A stretch of 7,673 nt of DNA from Desulfobulbaceae bacterium (lineage in GTDB: Bacteria; Desulfobacterota; Desulfobulbia; Desulfobulbales; Desulfobulbaceae). The notes below the pieces were generated by a model that saw only the letters and a program-made list of their open reading frames with translations, was not told where the DNA came from and did no database searches. Below, piece by piece: positions 1-6,818 of the stretch (its first letter is position 1; each line of letters opens with the position of its first letter). Location: the NCBI GenBank assembly GCA_027011235.1, contig JALVAI010000290.1, positions 1 through 7,673 on the forward strand, written 5' to 3'. Made by a program: the position numbers and the translations under genes.

Positions 1-1438
1 TGAGGATATGACCGATGATACGGTCAGTCTTTATCGGCAGGGAGATTTTATTGATCTCTGTCGGGGGCCCCATATCCCCGATACCTCCTGGCTGAAGGTC
101 TTCAAGCTGCTGCGGGTTGCCGGTTCTTACTGGCGCGGGGATGAAAACCGGCAAATGTTGACCAGGATATACGGGACAGCCTTTGCTGATAAAAAGGCAC
201 TGAAAAAATACCTCAACCGCCTTGAGGAGGCGAAAAAACGGGACCACCGCAAGCTGGGCAAACAGCTTGGCCTGTTTACCATTTCCGATGAGATAGGGCC
301 GGGATTGATCCTCTGGCAGCCCAGGGGGGCAATGCTGCGCCGGTGTATTGAAGATTACTGGAAGGACGAGCATTACCGTCACGGTTATGAATTGCTCTAT
401 ACCCCGCATATCGCCCGTCAGGACTTATGGAAGACATCGGGACATCTTGATTTCTACGGCGAGAATATGTACGCGCCCATGGAAATCGATGAGGTAAAAT
501 ATCAGCTTAAACCGATGAATTGCCCCTTTCATATCGGGGTCTATAATGCCAACAAGCATTCCTATCGCGAATTTCCCATCCGCTGGTGCGAGCTTGGCAC
601 TGTCTACCGCTACGAGCGGACCGGGGCCTTGCATGGCCTGATGCGGGTCCGTGGCTTTACCCAGGATGATGCCCACATCTTCTGCCGGCCCGATCAGCTC
701 GAAGAAGAGATTTTTCATATTATTGACTTGAATCTTCATATATTACAGACCTTTGGCTTTGACAGCTATGACGTTTACCTGTCAACCAGGCCTGAAAAAT
801 ATGTTGGTTCCGATGAACATTGGGAGCTGTCCACCCAGGCCCTGAAGCAGGCCATGGACAAAAAGGGGCTGGCCTATGCCATTGATCCCGGGGAAGGGGT
901 TTTTTACGGCCCGAAAATAGATATTAAGATCAAGGACCAGCTGGGCAGGTCCTGGCAGTGTTCAACCATTCAGGTTGATTTTAACCTGCCGGAGCGGTTC
1001 CAGGTGACATATACGGGCAAGGATGGCGGCAAGCATCAGCCGATTATGATTCATCGGGCCCTGATGGGGTCATTGGAGCGGTTTATCGGCGTTCTTATCG
1101 AGCATTATGCTGGCAGCTTTCCCCTGTGGATGGCGCCGGAACAGGCAAGAATCCTCAATATCACCGATGACCAGGCCGAGTATTGCGCCGCCGTCTATGA
1201 GGAGTTGCGCAGAAAGGGCGTGCGGGTGGAAAAGGATTTGAGAAATGAAAAGCTCAATTACAAGATCCGTGAAGCCCAGATGATGAAAGTTCCCTATATG
1301 CTGATCATTGGTGAGCGGGAACGACAGGACGGAACAGTGACGGTGCGCAAAAAGAACGGGGACAATCTGGAGCCGATGACAGCTGCCGCATTTGCCGATC
1401 TGGTGGCCGGGGAGTGTGATGCCGTTCTGTCGGCTTGA
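1..1438 (+). CDS. thrS: Threonyl-tRNA synthetase, 5'-truncated by the window edge
   Basis: Attaches threonine to tRNA-Thr in the cytoplasm using ATP; a class II synthetase with a zinc-dependent active site and an editing domain. The frame is open from base 2 (first full codon GAG), so the ATG at base 8 is internal. By alignment from memory with the 642-residue E. coli enzyme, about 160 N-terminal residues (TGS domain and much of the editing domain) lie upstream. The editing-site CRGPH is visible (Cys at 59-61, His at 71-73). The three catalytic zinc ligands are present: Cys in KPMNCPFH (521-523), His in DDAHIF (674-676) and His in IMIHRA (1052-1054). Motif 2 is the RYERTG...RGFTQDD stretch and motif 3 is HRALMGSLERF. 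The anticodon-binding domain begins near FPLWMAPEQARIL and runs to the stop. All visible key residues are intact. infC follows after 59 nt, the usual bacterial neighbour. Confidence 0.97.
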   Translation, partial: EDMTDDTVSLYRQGDFIDLCRGPHIPDTSWLKVFKLLRVAGSYWRGDENRQMLTRIYGTAFADKKALKKYLNRLEEAKKRDHRKLGKQLGLFTISDEIGPGLILWQPRGAMLRRCIEDYWKDEHYRHGYELLYTPHIARQDLWKTSGHLDFYGENMYAPMEIDEVKYQLKPMNCPFHIGVYNANKHSYREFPIRWCELGTVYRYERTGALHGLMRVRGFTQDDAHIFCRPDQLEEEIFHIIDLNLHILQTFGFDSYDVYLSTRPEKYVGSDEHWELSTQALKQAMDKKGLAYAIDPGEGVFYGPKIDIKIKDQLGRSWQCSTIQVDFNLPERFQVTYTGKDGGKHQPIMIHRALMGSLERFIGVLIEHYAGSFPLWMAPEQARILNITDDQAEYCAAVYEELRRKGVRVEKDLRNEKLNYKIREAQMMKVPYMLIIGERERQDGTVTVRKKNGDNLEPMTAAAFADLVAGECDAVLSA

Positions 1439-1484
1439 TGGGTGGAACAGGTAATCAAGAATAAAAAGAATAACGAATTAGCTC

Positions 1485-1490
1485 AGGAGG
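1485..1490 (+). promoter_or_regulatory. Shine-Dalgarno sequence that fixes the infC start
   Basis: A perfect AGGAGG ends 7 nt before the ATC at 1498. No ATG, GTG or TTG lies at a suitable distance in the infC frame, so this site supports the rare AUC start. The next standard start, GTG 1612, lies deep inside the conserved N-domain. The ATT at 1477 lies upstream of this site and has none of its own. Confidence 0.85.
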
Positions 1491-1497
1491 AAGGAAC

Positions 1498-2043
1498 ATC
1501 AAACGTCGGGGAAGAAACAAACCGCAGAGACAGGAAATCCGTGTAAAAACCAACGAGGCCATTACCTATCCCGAGGTTCGGCTTGTTGGCGCAGATGGTG
1601 AACAGATAGGCGTGTTGCCGACAAAAGAGGCTCAGCGGATGGCGGATGACCAGGGGCTTGATCTGGTTGAAGTTTCCGCAAAGGCAAATCCGCCGGTTTG
1701 TCGTCTGATGAATTTTGATAAATACCGTTACGAGCTGAAAAAGAAACAGCAGGAAGCAAAGAAAAAACAGACAACGGTAGAGACCAAGGAGATTAAATTC
1801 CGGCCCAAGACCGAAGAGCATGATCTTAATTTCAAGATCAAAAAGATCAAAAAATTTCTTGCTCAGAATAACAAGGTCAAAGTTACCATGCGTTTTCGTG
1901 GACGTGAAATCATCTATGCCCAGACCGTTGGTCTTGATGCCATTACCAAGATAGCGGAGAAACTGCGTGATGATTGTGTTATCCTCCAGGAGCCGAGAAT
2001 GGAAGGGCGGCAACTGGTGATGTTTGTCGGCCCCAAATCCTGA
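1498..2043 (+). CDS. infC: Translation initiation factor IF3, AUC start codon
   Basis: IF3 binds the 30S subunit, keeps it apart from 50S, and checks start codon and initiator tRNA during initiation. Read from ATC 1498 the product is 181 residues, matching about 180 in E. coli. The N-domain spans roughly residues 1-80 and includes VRLVGADGEQIG and GLDLVEVSAKANPPVCRLMN. A lysine-rich linker (about 79-96) leads to the C-domain starting at KEIKFRP (97-103), with the conserved RFRGRE at 132-137 and the ending EGRQLVMFVGPKS. The GTG at 1612 would begin at residue 39 and cut the N-domain, so it is rejected. infC genes of other bacteria are known to use rare starts (AUU in E. coli), allowing IF3 to repress its own translation by rejecting such codons; the same control is inferred here. 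It lies 59 nt after thrS and 243 nt before rpmI. Confidence 0.96.
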   Translation: MKRRGRNKPQRQEIRVKTNEAITYPEVRLVGADGEQIGVLPTKEAQRMADDQGLDLVEVSAKANPPVCRLMNFDKYRYELKKKQQEAKKKQTTVETKEIKFRPKTEEHDLNFKIKKIKKFLAQNNKVKVTMRFRGREIIYAQTVGLDAITKIAEKLRDDCVILQEPRMEGRQLVMFVGPKS

Positions 2044-2286
2044 TTACAAGCGGTTTGTATCCCTTTTTGTGTCCATTGTTCTGCCGGCAGGCGGTTAAAA
2101 GGGGCCGTGAAGTCTGTCTGAAAACAGGAGTGCGCATATTTTAAGCGTAATCTTTTGAGTGTTATCAGTTATTGTGACCGAGACCATAAAATATGGTCCA
2201 GCTATGCTGGTTCATGCCCCCAATTGGGCAAACAGTAGAATAGATAAAATCGGCAGCAATCAGTCTGCCTGGTAAGGAGTATTATT
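2044..2286 (+). promoter_or_regulatory. Structured infC-rpmI leader, candidate L20-type autoregulatory operator
   Basis: This 243-nt gap holds no plausible gene but dense inverted repeats. CCCTTTT (2061-2067) pairs with AAAAGGG (2097-2103), with CGG 2051-2053/CCG 2105-2107 as an outer clamp. Its loop displays the palindrome CTGCCGGCAG (2081-2090). Downstream come GACCATA/TATGGTC (2182-2188/2192-2198), CCAGC/GCTGG (2198-2202/2206-2210), TGCCC/GGGCA (2215-2219/2226-2230) and GGCAG/CTGCC (2252-2256/2265-2269). The first two of these share base 2198, so they cannot both form in full. The last ends 4 nt before the rpmI ribosome-binding site. GGCAGGC in the upstream loop (2086-2092) could instead pair with GTCTGCC (2263-2269), giving a long-range alternative fold. 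In E. coli and Bacillus, L20 represses its operon through structured mRNA, in E. coli by a long-range pseudoknot near the rpmI start. The shape is similar, but L20 binding here is inference. Confidence 0.5.
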
Positions 2287-2484
2287 ATGCCGAAAATGAA
2301 GACCAACAGGGGGGCTGCCAAGAGGTTCAAGGCCACAGGTTCCGGGAAGATTCGTCGGAACAAGGCATTCACCTCCCATATCCTGACGAAGAAATCAACA
2401 AAACGAAAAAGAAACCTGCGCAAGCCCGGTTTGATAGATGCCGCCGATCTCAAGGCCGTCAAACGGATGCTGCCTTATGTTTAG
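2287..2484 (+). CDS. rpmI: 50S ribosomal protein bL35
   Basis: Small basic protein of the large ribosomal subunit. The 65-residue product has the usual family length and opens with the signature MPKMKTNRGAAKRF. It continues with the Lys/Arg-rich stretch TKKSTKRKRNLRKPG (34-48) that packs into 23S rRNA, and ends in LKAVKRMLPYV. The ATG is preceded by AAGGAG (2274-2279) at 7 nt, so the start is secure. It sits in the conserved infC-rpmI-rplT order, with rplT 89 nt downstream. Its translation may be the control point for both ribosomal proteins, since the structured leader lies immediately upstream; in E. coli L20 represses rpmI directly and rplT by coupling. The 89-nt gap to rplT contains only a 4-bp hairpin (CAGG/CCTG, 2487-2498) just after the stop codon, too weak to call a terminator. 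Confidence 0.98.
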   Translation: MPKMKTNRGAAKRFKATGSGKIRRNKAFTSHILTKKSTKRKRNLRKPGLIDAADLKAVKRMLPYV

Positions 2485-2573
2485 GCCAGGTTTGCCTGTA
2501 ATTATGTCCAAGACTGACTGGCGCAGATAACGTCTTAACGGTTAACAAGTAATACCCATAAACGGAGATTTTC

Positions 2574-2930
2574 ATGCCACGCGTAACCCGCGGCTTCAAG
2601 GCTCGCCGCAGAAGAAATAAAATTTTAAAACAGGCCCGTGGATACAGAGGCGGGAAAAGTCGCCTTTTTCGCACTGCCACCGAGGCGGTAGACCGTGCCC
2701 TCTGTTACAGCTATCGTGACCGGCGGACCAAAAAACGTAATTTCCGCCGGCTGTGGATTGTTCGAATTGGGGCAGCGGCGAAAAATAACGGTACCAATTA
2801 TTCCCGCCTGATAAACGGGATGAAAAAGGCCAATATCGAGCTGGACCGCAAAGTGCTTTCCAACCTTGCCATTGTCGATCCCCATGCCTTTTCCGAAGTG
2901 GTGAAAACCACCGGCGTGGTTTCTGCCTGA
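2574..2930 (+). CDS. rplT: 50S ribosomal protein bL20
   Basis: Assembly-initiating protein of the large subunit that binds 23S rRNA early and, in studied bacteria, represses its own operon by binding mRNA. The 118-residue product is full length. The long basic N-terminal extension is plain (PRVTRGFKARRRRNKILKQARGY, residues 2-24), followed by SRLFRTATEAVDRALCYSYRDRR and the globular C-domain with WIVRIGAAAKNNGTNYSRLINGMKKANIELDRKVLSNLA. ATG 2574 is preceded by GGAG (2564-2567) at 6 nt. Only 7 nt separate its stop from the pheS start, so the two genes are almost certainly co-transcribed, and translation of pheS may depend on ribosomes finishing rplT. The C-terminal domain carries the mRNA-binding function in E. 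coli L20, so this protein is the likely ligand of the leader upstream of rpmI. Confidence 0.98.
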   Translation: MPRVTRGFKARRRRNKILKQARGYRGGKSRLFRTATEAVDRALCYSYRDRRTKKRNFRRLWIVRIGAAAKNNGTNYSRLINGMKKANIELDRKVLSNLAIVDPHAFSEVVKTTGVVSA

Positions 2931-2937
2931 TCCGCCA

Positions 2938-3954
2938 ATGGAAAGTGAGTTAAACCGGCTGAGAGAGGAAGCCCTCTCCGCCCTTGCAGAGATAACCGAT
3001 TCAACCGGACTGGAGCCCTTTCGGGTACGCTACCTTGGTCGCAAGGGCGGATCACTGACCACGGTCATGCGGAAACTGGCCGAGGTGCCCAAGGAAGAGC
3101 GACCCAGGCTGGGCGCTCTTGCCAATTCCGTCAAAAAAGAGATCACCTCCCTTTTTGAAAAGAAAAAGCAGGAACTTGCCGATGCCCGGGATGCCGGTCC
3201 TGCAGTAGGCAATCTCGATCGCAGCCTGCCCGGCAGATACCTGCCGGTAGGTAAATTGCACCCTGTGACCCAGGTCATGGAAGAGATCTGTTCAATTTTC
3301 GAAGGTCTTGGATTTGCCATTGCCGAGGGACCGGATGTTGAAACAGATCATTATAACTTCGAGGCGTTGAATATTCCCAAGCATCATCCCGCCCGGGATA
3401 TGCATGACACCTTTTATGTTTCCGATTCCATCCTCCTGCGGACCCATACCTCACCGATGCAGGCAAGGATCATGGAGAACCAGGAACCTCCCCTGCGCTA
3501 TATCGCTCCGGGAAAGGTCTATCGCTGTGATTCCGACATTACCCATACACCGATGTTTGTCCAGGTTGAGGGCTTTCTCGTTGATCGGCAGGTTTCCTTT
3601 GCCGATCTCAAGGGAGTGCTGACAAGCTTTCTTCGGCGCATGTTTTCCAAGGATCTTGCTGTTCGTTTTCGACCGAGCTTCTTCCCCTTTACTGAACCAA
3701 GCGCCGAGGTCGATATCGGTTGCGTTATTTGCGGCGGCAAAGGATGCCGGGTATGTAAACGCACCGGCTGGATTGAAATTCTCGGTTCCGGCCTGATTGA
3801 TCCGGAGGTCATGAAAATGGTGGGCTATGATCCGGACGAATATTCGGGATTTGCCTTTGGCCTTGGGGTGGAGCGGATTGCAATGCTCAAGTACGGCATT
3901 GATGATATTCGCCTTTATTATGAGAATGATCTTCGTTTCCTTTCCCAATTTTAG
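2938..3954 (+). CDS. pheS: Phenylalanyl-tRNA synthetase alpha subunit
   Basis: Catalytic subunit of the alpha2-beta2 class II enzyme that charges tRNA-Phe. At 338 residues it is slightly longer than the E. coli protein. The N-terminal ~90 residues form the tRNA-binding coiled coil. The catalytic core starts near LHPVTQ (His108). Motif 2 spans LRTHTSPMQ (167-175) to the THTPMF region, and motif 3 is GLGVERIAMLKYG (308-320). Ala306 in YSGFAFG matches the E. coli Ala294 that shapes the phenylalanine pocket. Cys262, 265, 270 and 273 form a CxxCx4CxxC insert absent from E. coli but, as I recall, present in many other bacterial PheS; it probably binds zinc. The ATG lies 7 nt after the rplT stop with no good Shine-Dalgarno sequence, suggesting translational coupling. 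pheT follows after 78 nt. Confidence 0.97.
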   Translation: MESELNRLREEALSALAEITDSTGLEPFRVRYLGRKGGSLTTVMRKLAEVPKEERPRLGALANSVKKEITSLFEKKKQELADARDAGPAVGNLDRSLPGRYLPVGKLHPVTQVMEEICSIFEGLGFAIAEGPDVETDHYNFEALNIPKHHPARDMHDTFYVSDSILLRTHTSPMQARIMENQEPPLRYIAPGKVYRCDSDITHTPMFVQVEGFLVDRQVSFADLKGVLTSFLRRMFSKDLAVRFRPSFFPFTEPSAEVDIGCVICGGKGCRVCKRTGWIEILGSGLIDPEVMKMVGYDPDEYSGFAFGLGVERIAMLKYGIDDIRLYYENDLRFLSQF

Positions 3955-4032
3955 GATATAGCCAATTACCGGATCTGTTGCATAAAATTTTTTATACTCC
4001 AGTTCTGTTCGTCTGATCGCCAGGTAACTTCA

Positions 4033-6474
4033 ATGAAATTCACGCTCAGTTGGCTCTCCACATTTGTTTCCGTGGATAATATCACACCGGAACAACTTGC
4101 CGACAAATTGACCATGCTCGGTCTTGAGGTCGAGGCGGTTACCCCGCTTTATCAGGGGCTTGACCAGATCATAACCGCCAAGGTGCTCTCTGTTGCCAAG
4201 CATCCCAATGCCGACCGACTGACCCTTTGTCAGGTTGATACCGGTGAAGAAACTGTTCAGATTGTCTGCGGCGCCCCCAATGTCAGAGAAGGTTTGACAA
4301 CCGCCCTTGCCCGTCCTGGCACCCGTCTCCCCGATGGCATGAAGATAAAAAAGGCCAAGGTGCGTGGGGAGCAATCGCTTGGCATGTTGTGTTCCGCCAG
4401 GGAGCTTGGTTTAAGCGAAGATCACTCTGGAATTATGGAGCTTGATGAGTCGCTGGCTGCAGGTATTCCACTCACCCGGGCCCTTGAACTTGAAGACACC
4501 ATGATCGAGGTCGATCTAACCCCCAACCGTCCGGATTGCGCCTCGGTCCTTGGTATAGCCCGCGAGGTGGCCGGTTTCACCGGCCGGTCTCTGCGTATGC
4601 CAGTATCAGCGGCGCCGCCCCTTGATTCGGCAAAGGCCGATTTTTCCGTAACCATTGAGGAGCCATCTCTGTGCCCCCGCTATGCTGCCCGCAGGTTAAC
4701 CAATGTAACCATTGCTCCTTCTCCCTGGTGGCTGCAACGGCAGCTCCTTGCTGTCGGCATGCGGCCGATCAATAATATCGTTGATATCACCAACTTTGTC
4801 ATGCTTGAGTATGGGCAGCCCCTGCATGCCTTTGATTTTACAAAAATCAGGGAAGGGAAAATCGTTGTTCGCTGCCCTAAAGACGATGAGACCGAATTTG
4901 AGACTTTAGATGGAACCAGTCGCAGGCTGCAGCCGGATATGCTGATGATCTGCGACTCCAGGGGACCGGTGGCGGTTGCCGGGGTGATGGGAGGCCTGCA
5001 CTCCGAGGTCACCGATGGTACGACCGAGGTATTGCTGGAGTCGGCCTGTTTTGATCCGGTGTCCATTCGGCGTACCGCCCGTCGTCTCAATCTGCCATCT
5101 GAGGCGTCCTACAGGTTCGAGCGTGGCGTTGATCCTGAAATTTCCCCTGTGGCCATGGAACGTGCGGTTCAGCTCATGATCGAGCTTGCCGGCGCCACTG
5201 TCTGTGAAGGCGGGGTGGATGAATATCCCGGGCGCAGGGAACAGTTGACCCTGAAACTTCGGCCGGCCAGGGTCTGCAGTCTGCTGGGCATGGAGTTATC
5301 ACCCAGGCAAATAGGAGACTATCTGGAAAGTATCGGCTTTACTGTTACCGATAACGGAAAAGAGGGGCTTGAGGTCGTTGTTCCCAGCTTCCGGCCCGAT
5401 GTTGAACGGGAAGTTGATCTGGTTGAGGAAATTGCCCGCCTTGTCGGCTACAACGATATTCCCACCACCATGCCGCTAATCAGAATGGATTATCCGGTAC
5501 GTGATGAACTCAGGGAGCTTCGCAAAGAGGTGTGTTCGGTCTGTACCGGTCAGGGATTTTATGAGGCCATCAATTACAGCTTTGTTGATGAGAGACATCT
5601 GGATCGGATGGGACTGGATCGCGATGATTACAGACGCCGGCTAACCCGGTTGCTCAACCCGCTGACCGAGGAGCAGGCGGTTATGCGCTCCATGTTGCTG
5701 CCTGGTTTATTGGAAAACGTCTGCCGGAACATCAATTATCAGCAGCCGGATCTGCGGCTGTTTGAGGTCGGGAAAGTATTTTTCCAGCATGGAAAGGATG
5801 AACAGCCCGAAGAAAGGTACCAGTTATGCGCGGTTTGTACCGGCGCGCGTTACCCGGGCGCTGCTCCCATCTATTTTTCCGGCCAGCAGGCGGATTTTTT
5901 TGACATCAAGGGACTGGTAACGGCACTTGTTGAGTCTTTGCACCTCACCGGAAAGGAACAGGCCTTGGAATTTGTTGTGACCAAACAGGAACAACCGTAT
6001 GTCGCGCCAGCCACCGGGTTGTCACTGGTTGACGGCAACAATGAGATTGCTCGAATTGGACAGGTAAGCGATGAGGCGCTGCGTGGCATGGGTATCAAGC
6101 AGCCTGTCTATTTTCTGGAGTGTGATCTTCAGGATCTCGGCGAATTACCCCGGTTGCGGAAACAGTTTGTGCCGATCCCGAAATATCCAATGGTGAAACG
6201 GGATATTGCCCTGCTGGTCCCTGAACAGGTGCCGGCGGGTGAACTGTTACGGGCCGTGAAAGGGCAACGGACCGAACTGGTCGAGTCTGTGGATATGTTC
6301 GATGTCTATAGCGGTAAGCCAATTGAACCTGGGATGAAATCTGTTGCCCTGTCGGTAACCTACAGGTCGCCGAAAAAGACCCTTGATGATGTGACCGTTG
6401 ACAAAATCCATGAAAAAATTGTACAGTATCTAATGACCGAATTTGGTGGTCGCTACCGGGAAGGAACTGAATAG
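4033..6474 (+). CDS. pheT: Phenylalanyl-tRNA synthetase beta subunit
   Basis: Structural and editing subunit of PheRS: binds tRNA-Phe and hydrolyses mischarged Tyr-tRNA-Phe. It has 813 residues (E. coli 795). Domains in order: short N-terminal module (MKFTLSWLSTFV); EMAP-type OB-fold tRNA-binding domain, about 43-150, with HPNADRL at 57-63; B3/B4 editing domain, about 210-400, with DITNFVMLEYGQPLHAFD (251-268, His265 being the likely editing histidine), GVMGG at 317-321 and LESACFDP near 336; B5 domain, about 405-480, with PSFRPDVEREVDLVEEIARL; a catalytic-like core without active-site function, about 490-690; and a C-terminal FDX-ACB anticodon-binding domain from about 714, starting PIPKYPMVKRDIALLVP. 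ATG 4033 has AGGT at 4022-4025, a weak ribosome site at 7 nt. Its TAG stop directly abuts the ihfA start. No frameshift or lost motif is visible. Confidence 0.98.
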   Translation: MKFTLSWLSTFVSVDNITPEQLADKLTMLGLEVEAVTPLYQGLDQIITAKVLSVAKHPNADRLTLCQVDTGEETVQIVCGAPNVREGLTTALARPGTRLPDGMKIKKAKVRGEQSLGMLCSARELGLSEDHSGIMELDESLAAGIPLTRALELEDTMIEVDLTPNRPDCASVLGIAREVAGFTGRSLRMPVSAAPPLDSAKADFSVTIEEPSLCPRYAARRLTNVTIAPSPWWLQRQLLAVGMRPINNIVDITNFVMLEYGQPLHAFDFTKIREGKIVVRCPKDDETEFETLDGTSRRLQPDMLMICDSRGPVAVAGVMGGLHSEVTDGTTEVLLESACFDPVSIRRTARRLNLPSEASYRFERGVDPEISPVAMERAVQLMIELAGATVCEGGVDEYPGRREQLTLKLRPARVCSLLGMELSPRQIGDYLESIGFTVTDNGKEGLEVVVPSFRPDVEREVDLVEEIARLVGYNDIPTTMPLIRMDYPVRDELRELRKEVCSVCTGQGFYEAINYSFVDERHLDRMGLDRDDYRRRLTRLLNPLTEEQAVMRSMLLPGLLENVCRNINYQQPDLRLFEVGKVFFQHGKDEQPEERYQLCAVCTGARYPGAAPIYFSGQQADFFDIKGLVTALVESLHLTGKEQALEFVVTKQEQPYVAPATGLSLVDGNNEIARIGQVSDEALRGMGIKQPVYFLECDLQDLGELPRLRKQFVPIPKYPMVKRDIALLVPEQVPAGELLRAVKGQRTELVESVDMFDVYSGKPIEPGMKSVALSVTYRSPKKTLDDVTVDKIHEKIVQYLMTEFGGRYREGTE

Positions 6475-6765
6475 ATGAAGAAAAAAAATGTAACACGTAA
6501 GGAACTTGCAGCGGCAATCAATGAAAAACTCGGTGTTTCCCAGCGCAACGGGGCCGAGTTGGTGGACAAGATTTTTGCCGTTATGAAGGAAACGCTCATC
6601 TCTGGAGAATCAATCAAACTTGTCCAGTTCGGCACATTGACCGTCAGGGACAAGGCGCCTCGCCGGGGACGGAATCCGAGGACTGGTGAAGCAATGACCA
6701 TTACCAAAAGAAAGATGGTCTCTTTCCGGCCAAGTAAACGTCTGCGGGAGCAGCTCAACAGCTGA
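6475..6765 (+). CDS. ihfA: Integration host factor alpha subunit (HU/IHF family)
   Basis: Small DNA-bending nucleoid protein, normally a heterodimer with IhfB, acting in transcription, recombination and replication. The 96-residue product shows the HU/IHF fold: helical N-terminal body (VTRKELAAAINEKLGVSQRNGAELVDKIF), then the saddle (SIKLVQFGTLTVRDK), then the DNA-binding beta arm with GRNPRTG at 65-71. Pro68 matches the intercalating proline. It closes with VSFRPSKRLREQL. The subunit is assigned mainly from position: ihfA directly follows pheT in E. coli and, as I recall, in many other proteobacteria. The ATG is the first base triplet after the pheT TAG, and its ribosome site AAGGAA (6461-6466) lies within the pheT end, so translation is probably coupled. 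A plain HU protein is the alternative. The N-terminus carries a run of four basic or polar residues (KKKN) not in the E. coli protein. Confidence 0.92.
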   Translation: MKKKNVTRKELAAAINEKLGVSQRNGAELVDKIFAVMKETLISGESIKLVQFGTLTVRDKAPRRGRNPRTGEAMTITKRKMVSFRPSKRLREQLNS

Positions 6766-6777
6766 AGATTATACCGG

Positions 6778-6802
6778 GGTCACAAAAAAAGGGGTTTTGA
6801 CC
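6778..6802 (+). promoter_or_regulatory. Inverted repeat between ihfA and merR, candidate operator or RNA hairpin
   Basis: GGTCA (6778-6782) and TGACC (6798-6802) are perfect inverted repeats. With a single bulged C at 6783, AAA 6784-6786 pairs with TTT 6795-6797, giving 8 bp around an AAAAGGGG loop. No T-tract follows, so it is not a standard terminator. It lies 16 nt before the GTG start of the MerR-family gene and could be that protein's own operator or an mRNA hairpin limiting its translation. Either role is inference. Confidence 0.35.
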
Positions 6803-6818
6803 GAGGACAGATATATAC

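Noticed and set aside
1483..2013. Minus-strand open frame of 176 codons opposite infC
   Set aside because: It lies almost wholly antisense to the well-supported infC gene, has low-complexity Phe/Leu runs that mirror the Lys-rich IF3 linker, and matches no family I recognise.
1612..2043. GTG 1612 as the infC start
   Set aside because: It begins within the conserved N-domain and leaves out residues that align with E. coli IF3; the AUC at 1498 has a perfect ribosome site.
2162..2192. Possible promoter before rpmI (TTATCA, then TAAAAT at 2187-2192)
   Set aside because: The spacing is 19 nt and the -35 match is poor; the TAAAAT lies in a perfect hairpin, which explains the sequence better.
3451..3948. 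Minus-strand open frame of 165 codons opposite pheS
   Set aside because: Antisense shadow of a conserved gene, with no recognisable domain.
3966..3998. Possible promoter between pheS and pheT (TATACT at 3993-3998)
   Set aside because: The -10-like hexamer is good, but no -35-like sequence lies 16-18 nt upstream; the nearest, TTACCG, is 21 nt away.
6095..6517. Minus-strand open frame of 140 codons across the pheT-ihfA junction
   Set aside because: Covers two well-supported genes on the other strand and has no recognisable family features.
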